From Nocardioides panacis (lineage in GTDB: Bacteria; Actinomycetota; Actinomycetes; Propionibacteriales; Nocardioidaceae): a stretch of DNA of 64,000 nucleotides. The notes beneath the pieces were generated by a model, which had not been told where the DNA came from, did no database searches, and saw only the letters and a list, made by a program, of their open reading frames with translations. The translations under genes and the position numbers were made by a program. The DNA lies in contig NZ_CP077062.1 in assembly GCF_019039255.1 (NCBI RefSeq), positions 992,001-1,056,000 of the forward strand. The letters are read 5' to 3'. Numbering within the stretch: the stretch's first letter is position 1; every line of letters begins with the position of its first letter. Of this stretch, positions 59,297 to 64,000 are shown one piece after another.

Positions 59297-59857
59297 ATGC
59301 CTCGCAGCACGAACCCGATCGGCAGGCTGGTCGACGGCGTGAAGGGGACCGCCGCGATCGGCCGGATGGTCGCCGGGCAGGTCGTCCGCACGGCCGTGGC
59401 CGCGGCCGGCGGCGCGGTCCAGGGTGCCGTCGGTGCCGTCGTCGAGCGCGCCGGCCGGGGCAAGGTCGCGCACACCGACGCGCCGTCGCCGCGGGCCACG
59501 TCACCCGCGCAGCTGCGGCCGGTCCCGTCGCCGGCGCCGACCGTCGCGCCGACCCCGGCCCCCGCCCCGACGAAGAAGGCCCCGACCAAGAAGGCCCCGG
59601 CCAAGAAGGCCCCGGCCGCGAAGAAGACGCCCGCCGTGAAGAAGACGGCGTCCCCGGCCGACGTGGCCAAGACCGCGGCGAAGAAGGCCTCCGCCCCGCA
59701 GCCGCCCGCCAAGAAGACCGCCGCGAAGAAGACCGCCGCGAAGAAGGCGCCGGCCAGGAAGAGCGCGCCGACGACGTCCGCACCGGGCGACCGCCTGCCG
59801 CCCCGCACGGCACCGGGGACCCCGTCGACGCCGGAGCGGAACCCCGACGCCGGCTGA
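59297..59857 (+). CDS. Lysine/alanine-rich histone-like protein
   Basis: A 186-residue low-complexity protein. The first 60 residues are Ala/Val/Gly-rich and amphipathic (I-G-R-L-V-D-G-V-K-G-T-A-A-I-G-R-M). Residues 75-170 are K-K-A-P, A-K-K-A and K-K-T-A repeats like the C-terminal tail of actinobacterial HupB or histone H1-like proteins. No HU core is present. It may bind DNA or RNA through charge alone. The ATG at 59297 has GGAAGGG upstream, unlike the leaderless neighbours. Divergent from gluA. Confidence 0.7.
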   Translation: MPRSTNPIGRLVDGVKGTAAIGRMVAGQVVRTAVAAAGGAVQGAVGAVVERAGRGKVAHTDAPSPRATSPAQLRPVPSPAPTVAPTPAPAPTKKAPTKKAPAKKAPAAKKTPAVKKTASPADVAKTAAKKASAPQPPAKKTAAKKTAAKKAPARKSAPTTSAPGDRLPPRTAPGTPSTPERNPDAG

Positions 59858-59908
59858 GCCCTCCCGGGATTCGGTGCGGGCCCGCGGGCGCCGTACCCTG
59901 GACCGGTC

Positions 59909-61408
59909 ATGAGCACCCTTTCCCACGCCCCCGCGCGCACCTACGAGGTCCGCACCTACGGCTGCCAGATGAACGTCCACGACTCGGAGCGGCTGACCGG
60001 GCTGCTGGAGGACGCGGGGTACGTCGCCGCGCCGGCCGAGCAGCAGGCGGACGTGGTGGTGTTCAACACCTGCGCGGTCCGGGAGAACGCCGACAACAAG
60101 CTCTACGGCAACCTCGGCCACCTCGCGCCGGTGAAGGCCGCCCACCCGGGCATGCAGATCGCCGTCGGCGGCTGCCTGGCGCAGAAGGACCGGGGCGAGA
60201 TCACCCGCCGGGCCCCGTGGGTCGACGTGGTGTTCGGCACCCACAACATCGGCTCGCTGCCGGTGCTGCTCGAGCGGGCCCGGGTCGCCGAGGAGGCGCA
60301 GGTCGAGATCCTCGAGTCGCTCGAGGTCTTCCCCTCCACGCTGCCGACCAAGCGCGAGTCGGCGTACGCCGCCTGGGTGTCGATCTCGGTGGGCTGCAAC
60401 AACACCTGCACGTTCTGCATCGTCCCGGCGCTGCGCGGCAAGGAGAAGGACCGCCGCCCCGGCGAGATCCTCGCCGAGATCGAGGCGCTGGTCGCCGAAG
60501 GCGTCACCGAGGTCACCCTGCTGGGGCAGAACGTCAACGCCTACGGCGTGGAGTTCGGGGACCGGCAGGCGTTCTCCAAGCTGCTGCGGTCCTGCGGCCG
60601 GGTCGAGGGGCTGGAGCGGATCCGGTTCACCAGCCCGCACCCGGCGGAGTTCACCGACGACGTGATCGCCGCGATGGCCGAGACGCCGACCGTGATGCCG
60701 TCGCTGCACATGCCGTTGCAGTCCGGCTCGGACAAGGTGCTCAAGGACATGCGCCGGTCCTACCGGCAGTCGAAGTTCCTCGGCATCATCGACCGGGTCC
60801 GGGCCGCGATCCCCGACGCGGCGATCACCACCGACATCATCGTGGGCTTCCCCGGCGAGACCGAGGAGGACTTCCTCGAGACCATGAAGGTCGTCGAGCA
60901 GGCCCGGTTCGCCGGCGCGTTCACCTTCCAGTACTCCAAGCGCCCCGGCACGCCGGCGGCGGTGCTCGAGGACCAGATCCCCAAGTCCGTCGTCCAGGAG
61001 CGCTACATGCGCCTGGTCGGCCTGGCCGACCAGGTCGCCTGGGACGAGAACAAGCGCGTCGTGGGGCGGACCGTCGAGCTGATGGTCGCCGAGGGCGAGG
61101 GCCGCAAGGACACCGCGACCCACCGGCTGTCCGGTCGGGCGCGCGACAACCGGCTGGTGCACTTCACCCCGGTGGACCGGGACGGCTCCCCGGTCGACGT
61201 ACGCCCGGGGGACATGGTGGAGGTCGAGGTCACCTACGCGGCGCCGCACCACCTGGTCGCCGACTCGCCCGTGCAGACCGTACGCCGCACGCGCGCCGGG
61301 GACGCCTGGGAGAACCGGACCGCGCCGAAGCCGGTCGGCGTCCCGCTCGGCCTGCCGACCGTCGGGGTCCCCGCGCCGCTGCCCGACGCGGACGCCTGCG
61401 CCCGCTGA
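59909..61408 (+). CDS. miaB: tRNA-2-methylthio-N6-isopentenyladenosine synthase MiaB
   Basis: Radical-SAM methylthiotransferase that modifies A37 of tRNAs already prenylated by MiaA, whose gene is at 63176. The 499-residue protein has the UPF0004 domain cysteines (Y-G-C-Q-M-N, N-T-C-A-V-R, G-G-C-L-A-Q), the radical-SAM C-N-N-T-C-T-F-C near residue 170, and a C-terminal TRAM domain. It ends with about 40 proline-rich variable residues. TACCCT at 59894-59899 is 9 nt before the ATG, so the leader is at most a few nucleotides. Confidence 0.96.
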   Translation: MSTLSHAPARTYEVRTYGCQMNVHDSERLTGLLEDAGYVAAPAEQQADVVVFNTCAVRENADNKLYGNLGHLAPVKAAHPGMQIAVGGCLAQKDRGEITRRAPWVDVVFGTHNIGSLPVLLERARVAEEAQVEILESLEVFPSTLPTKRESAYAAWVSISVGCNNTCTFCIVPALRGKEKDRRPGEILAEIEALVAEGVTEVTLLGQNVNAYGVEFGDRQAFSKLLRSCGRVEGLERIRFTSPHPAEFTDDVIAAMAETPTVMPSLHMPLQSGSDKVLKDMRRSYRQSKFLGIIDRVRAAIPDAAITTDIIVGFPGETEEDFLETMKVVEQARFAGAFTFQYSKRPGTPAAVLEDQIPKSVVQERYMRLVGLADQVAWDENKRVVGRTVELMVAEGEGRKDTATHRLSGRARDNRLVHFTPVDRDGSPVDVRPGDMVEVEVTYAAPHHLVADSPVQTVRRTRAGDAWENRTAPKPVGVPLGLPTVGVPAPLPDADACAR

Positions 61409-61428
61409 CCGCCGGGCGCCGCGGTCAG
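61405..61428. terminator. Bidirectional hairpin between miaB and NUDIX gene
   Basis: CTGACCGC (61405-61412) and GCGGTCAG (61421-61428), perfect 8-bp arms with an 8-nt loop. It includes both stop codons of the convergent genes. Confidence 0.65.
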
Positions 61429-61892
61429 AAGCCGTGGGTGAGGATCGCGGGGGTGCTGCCGGCGCGGATCGTGCCGAGCACCCGCAGCTCGTGGGGTACG
61501 ACGGGCGAGGGCAGCGCGTCCAGGTTGAACCAGCGCAGGTCCGCGCACTTGTCCGGCTCGACGATCCGCGGGGTGCCGGTCCAGGTCGTCGCGGTGAAGA
61601 AGTAGTCGACCCGCTCGTCGATCGGCAGGCCGTCGGCGCCGGTGCGCTGCATGGCGCACCACGGGACCAGCGCGACGTCGGTGATCCCGACCTCCTCGGC
61701 CGCCTCGCGCGCCCCGGCCGCGAACACCGTCTCGCCCCGCTCGACGTGGCCGGCGACCGCGGCCGCCCAGTGCTCGTCCATGTATCCGGTGCCGCGGCGC
61801 AGCTGCAGGAGCACCTCGCGGCCCCCGGGCATCGGGGCGGGGCGGAGCAGGAACACGTAGGCCGCGGGCACGACGACGAAGCGGTCGGTCAT
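61425..61892 (-). CDS. NUDIX hydrolase
   Basis: NUDIX pyrophosphohydrolase of 155 residues with a complete Nudix box: G-H-V-E-R-G-E-T-V then R-E-A-A-E-E-V-G-I, i.e. G-x5-E-x7-R-E-x2-E-E-x-G, at about residues 48-70. The start V-V-V-P-A-A-Y-V-F-L-L and the L-R-R-G-T-G-Y-M-D segment are typical of the actinobacterial group acting on nucleotides. Substrate unknown. The ATG at 61892 is supported by TAGGGT 7 nt upstream. Confidence 0.9.
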   Translation of the reverse strand: MTDRFVVVPAAYVFLLRPAPMPGGREVLLQLRRGTGYMDEHWAAAVAGHVERGETVFAAGAREAAEEVGITDVALVPWCAMQRTGADGLPIDERVDYFFTATTWTGTPRIVEPDKCADLRWFNLDALPSPVVPHELRVLGTIRAGSTPAILTHGF

Positions 61893-61899
61893 GCCCGCG

Positions 61900-61905
61900 A
61901 CCCTA
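61900..61905 (-). promoter_or_regulatory. -10 element of leaderless NUDIX promoter
   Basis: Minus-strand TAGGGT, 7 nt, then ATG 61892. Confidence 0.5.
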
Positions 61906-61915
61906 GTGCGGTGGC

Positions 61916-62275
61916 TCAGTGGCCGGGGTTCCGGTCCGGGTCGAACTCGTGCTTGTGGGCGACCGGGTCGGGCTGCACCTCGCCGACCGTCCGGTCCACG
62001 TGCGTCGCCGGGGACGTCTGGTCCGGCTTGTCCGGGGCCTCGTCGGCGTCGACGGGGTGGTCGGCCGGGTCGGTGTCCGGGGTGTCCCCGGCACTGACGA
62101 GAGCGGACTCGCCGTCGGTGTGCCCCTGGGAGGAGGCCGCGCTGCCGGTGCCCTCCACGCCCTCGAAGCCGTCCCGGCGCTCGCTGCTCAGCCCCATGTC
62201 ACCGGCCAGGCCCTCCGGACCGCCGGCGTTGGGGTGCGACTCGCGGTTGACGGTCTCGCGCTCGTCGCCGCTCAT
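61916..62275 (-). CDS. Acidic low-complexity protein of unknown function
   Basis: A 119-residue hydrophilic, acidic protein rich in Asp, Glu, Gly and Pro (M-S-G-D-E-R-E-T-V-N-R-E-S-H-P-N, ending D-P-D-R-N-P-G-H). No membrane segment, cysteine or recognised domain; probably disordered. Its ATG overlaps the stop of an upstream 50-residue gene by 4 nt, showing it is translated as part of a unit. Similar small acidic proteins next to each other suggest a stress or desiccation-type role, but nothing in the sequence proves it. Confidence 0.6.
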   Translation of the reverse strand: MSGDERETVNRESHPNAGGPEGLAGDMGLSSERRDGFEGVEGTGSAASSQGHTDGESALVSAGDTPDTDPADHPVDADEAPDKPDQTSPATHVDRTVGEVQPDPVAHKHEFDPDRNPGH

Positions 62276-62424
62276 GACTCGTCGCCCGTGTCCGCCGTGC
62301 CGGCCGGGTCCTCGGCCACGGCCGCCGGGTCCGACTGGTCGTTGGACATGAAGTCCCCGGGGTGGGCGTCGCCGGCGGGCGGCTCGCCCACGAAGTCGGC
62401 GGGGTCCAGCGTGTTCTCGCTCAT
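62272..62424 (-). CDS. Small acidic protein, 50 residues
   Basis: Short gene beginning M-S-E-N-T-L-D-P-A-D-F-V-G-E and ending T-G-D-E-S. It is preceded by a clear AGGAG at a good distance and overlaps the next gene by ATGA, which supports real translation. Composition is acidic and Pro/Ala/Asp-rich with no cysteine or membrane part. Unknown function. Confidence 0.6.
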   Translation of the reverse strand: MSENTLDPADFVGEPPAGDAHPGDFMSNDQSDPAAVAEDPAGTADTGDES

Positions 62425-62444
62425 CGTGTCTCCTACGGGTAGGG

Positions 62445-62810
62445 CTACTCGCCGCCGGAGCCGTCCGAGGGCTGGTCGAGCGCCGTCTCGGCGTTCTCCT
62501 CCTGCAGCTCCTCGTTGGCCTGCTCGGTCTGCGTGCGGGCGTGGATCTCGCCGTCCGGAGCAGGGTACGACGCCCCGTCACCGGCCTGCGCCGGGTCCGC
62601 GCCGGAGTCCGGGTCCTCCTCGCCGCTCGGGGCCGGGTCGTCGAGCCAGGGGTCGTCGCCGGACTGCTCGGGACCGCCCGGGCTCGTGGAGCCGGCGGGC
62701 GCGTCGCTGCGCAGCGGGCCGCCGGGCGGGGCCGGCGCGTCGGGCCCGGCCGGTCCGCGCGGGTTCTCGGGACCGGTCGGGGAGTCGCTCTGCTCGGGTG
62801 TGTGGCTCAT
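62445..62810 (-). CDS. Acidic proline-rich protein of unknown function
   Basis: A 121-residue Pro/Gly/Ser/Asp-rich protein starting M-S-H-T-P-E-Q-S-D and ending D-G-S-G-G-E, with a more ordered glutamate-rich stretch near the end (E-Q-A-N-E-E-L-Q-E-E-N-A-E-T-A-L). No family recognised. It lies 20 bp before the 50-residue gene and may be the first of a three-gene unit. A weak TACCTC -10 precedes the ATG by 6 nt. Confidence 0.55.
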   Translation of the reverse strand: MSHTPEQSDSPTGPENPRGPAGPDAPAPPGGPLRSDAPAGSTSPGGPEQSGDDPWLDDPAPSGEEDPDSGADPAQAGDGASYPAPDGEIHARTQTEQANEELQEENAETALDQPSDGSGGE

Positions 62811-62883
62811 CCGGTCGAGGTACCCGCGCCGGGCGTCGCAAAACGACGCGGCGGGAGATTGCCCCGCGCAGGGCGTCCGGGGG

Positions 62884-63099
62884 TCAGGGCCGCGGCTTCC
62901 CGAAGTCGTCGTTCTTGCCGTCGAGGGAGTCCAGGCCCTTCTTGAGCTGCACCTTGCCCTTGGCGATCTTGTCGGCGTGCTTGTTGCCGGTCTTCTGGTT
63001 GAGGGTGTCGCCGAGCTTGTCCGCACCCTGGGCGATCTTGTCGCCGTGCTGGTCGACGGCCTTGGTCAGCTGCTTCTTCGCCTTGTCCAGGAATCCCAC
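62884..63099 (-). CDS. MT0933/Rv0909-like antitoxin family protein
   Basis: A 71-residue lysine- and glycine-rich protein: V-G-F-L-D-K-A-K-K-Q-L-T-K-A-V-D-Q-H-G, then A-D-K-L-G-D-T-L-N-Q-K-T-G-N-K-H-A-D-K-I. This matches the MT0933_antitox pattern. The GTG at 63099 has AAGGAG upstream. No toxin gene is next to it, so it is an orphan; many actinobacterial members may have non-antitoxin roles. Divergent from miaA. Confidence 0.75.
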   Translation of the reverse strand: MGFLDKAKKQLTKAVDQHGDKIAQGADKLGDTLNQKTGNKHADKIAKGKVQLKKGLDSLDGKNDDFGKPRP

Positions 63100-63163
63100 G
63101 ACGTGCTCCTTCGTCTCGACCTACCTGCGACCTACCGACGACGGGGACCCGCGCCGGCTTTGC

Positions 63164-63169
63164 CACACT
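63164..63169 (+). promoter_or_regulatory. -10 element of leaderless miaA promoter
   Basis: CACACT, 6 nt, then ATG 63176. A weak match to TAnnnT, but the spacing fits the other leaderless genes here. Confidence 0.35.
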
Positions 63170-63175
63170 CTCATC

Positions 63176-64000
63176 ATGCCGAACGACCGGGTGGGGCCGA
63201 CAGGTTCCCCGACCGCCCCCGTGCCCGTCGTGGCCGTGGTCGGCGCCACCGCCGCGGGCAAGACCGAGCTGTCCCTGGACCTCGCCGAGGCGCTGGCCGG
63301 GGAGATCGTGAACACCGACGCGATGCAGGTCTACCGGGGCATGGACATCGGCACCGCGAAGCTGCCGGCCGGGGAGCGCCGCGGCATCCCCCACCACCTG
63401 CTCGACCTGCTCGACGTCTCCGAGCCGGCGACGGTAGCGCAGTTCCAGGCCCTGGCCCGCGGGGTGGTCGCCGACTGCCGGGACCGGCGAGCGGTGCCGG
63501 TCCTGGTCGGCGGCTCGGCGCTCTACACCCGGGCCGTCCTGGACCGGTTCGAGTTCCCGGGCACCGACCCCGCGGTGCGGGCCCGCCTCGAGGCCGAGCT
63601 GGACGTGGTCGGGTCCGGGGAGCTGCACCGCCGGCTGGCGGGCGTGGACCCCGAGGCCGCCGCCCGGATCGTCCCCGCCAACGGCCGCCGCGTGGTGCGG
63701 GCGCTGGAGGTCGTGGAGATCACCGGCGCGCCGTTCAGCGCGACGCTGCCCGACCCGACGTACGTCCTGGAGCCCACCGTCCAGGTCGGCGTCCGGATCC
63801 CGCGGCCGGTCCTGGACGAGCGGATCGAGCTGCGGGTGCGACGCATGTGGGACGAGGGCCTGGTCGAGGAGGTACGCCGGCTGGCCGGCGCCGGGCTCCG
63901 GGAGGGCCGCACGGCGCACCGGGCGCTGGGCTACCAGCAGGTGCTGGCGTTCCTCGACGGGGAGTGCTCCGAGCAGGAGGCCTTCGAGCGGACGGTGTTC
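63176..64000 (+). CDS. miaA: tRNA dimethylallyltransferase MiaA (partial, runs off the window)
   Basis: Prenylates A37 of tRNAs reading UNN codons, the substrate for MiaB encoded upstream. The 275 codons seen include the P-loop V-V-G-A-T-A-A-G-K-T-E-L near residue 21, N-T-D-A-M-Q-V-Y-R-G-M-D-I-G-T-A-K, H-H-L-L-D and G-G-S-A-L-Y. They continue to E-R-T-V-F at the last base without a stop. About 30 residues are missing compared with the usual 300-310. The miaB...miaA order is the actinobacterial one. Confidence 0.95.
   Translation, partial: MPNDRVGPTGSPTAPVPVVAVVGATAAGKTELSLDLAEALAGEIVNTDAMQVYRGMDIGTAKLPAGERRGIPHHLLDLLDVSEPATVAQFQALARGVVADCRDRRAVPVLVGGSALYTRAVLDRFEFPGTDPAVRARLEAELDVVGSGELHRRLAGVDPEAAARIVPANGRRVVRALEVVEITGAPFSATLPDPTYVLEPTVQVGVRIPRPVLDERIELRVRRMWDEGLVEEVRRLAGAGLREGRTAHRALGYQQVLAFLDGECSEQEAFERTVF

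Overview
The window is a gene-dense, very GC-rich chromosomal segment of a high-GC actinobacterium. Three things fit a Nocardioides-like member of the Propionibacteriales: the gene order dapA-rnj-ftsK-rodZ-rimO-pgsA-cinA-clgR, later recA-recX-rny-gluABCD-miaB-miaA; the many GTG starts and ATGA/GTGA overlaps; and numerous leaderless promoters (TAnnnT 6-7 nt before the start codon). The genus is inferred from gene content and order, not proven. I see no tRNA, rRNA, CRISPR array, insertion sequence or prophage, and no gap above 300 bp without a gene.

Layout. 0.1-3.8 kb: paaABCDE, the phenylacetyl-CoA epoxidase operon. 4.0-7.9 kb: thyA-folA, then dapA and a first RNase J. 7.9-11.2 kb: a GGDEF protein and a second RNase J on the minus strand. 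11.3-15.9 kb: ftsK and a composite RodZ-like protein. 16.0-21.9 kb: a tripartite tricarboxylate transporter (tctCBA) coupled to a universal stress protein, divergent from a CitA/DctS-type sensor kinase and its regulator. 22-27 kb: rimO, pgsA, a 22-bp repeat array, a GH15 glycosidase, cinA and clgR. 27-35 kb (minus): methyltransferase, Nei glycosylase, pentapeptide protein, Lhr helicase, SDR. 35-43.6 kb: an ABC-2 exporter, acetyltransferase, DinB-like protein, DUF3046, MFS, M55 peptidase, rhomboid, GlgC-like nucleotidyltransferase, lipoprotein. 43.6-50.7 kb: MTA/purine phosphorylase, an epimerase with an inserted putative zinc ribbon, SDR, membrane protein, two nucleotide-sugar-type transferases and a membrane-anchored molybdopterin oxidoreductase. 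50.7-55.8 kb: recA with an SOS box and a PafBC-type promoter, recX, rny, acetyltransferase, hotdog protein. 55.8-64 kb: gluABCD, a lysine-rich protein, miaB, NUDIX, four small proteins, and miaA cut by the window end.

What stands out. (1) Two intergenic arrays (24064-24317 and 55198-55282) share an undescribed 22-bp unit built on the CCCGGG palindrome. The first contains two blocks in opposite orientation and fills the gap between convergent genes. (2) Six genes (paaE, rimO, lhr, an SDR, a glgC-like gene and a small membrane protein) each carry one apparent +1 insertion, five of them inside G or C runs of 6-7. This looks like homopolymer error in the assembly rather than biology, and the genes are annotated here with the frame restored. 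(3) Several regulatory sites can be read directly: a GTTCGC-N5-GCG ClgR operator inside the end of cinA, the double recA promoter, a dyad plus tandem repeat between tctC and its two-component system, and an operator-like dyad at paaA.
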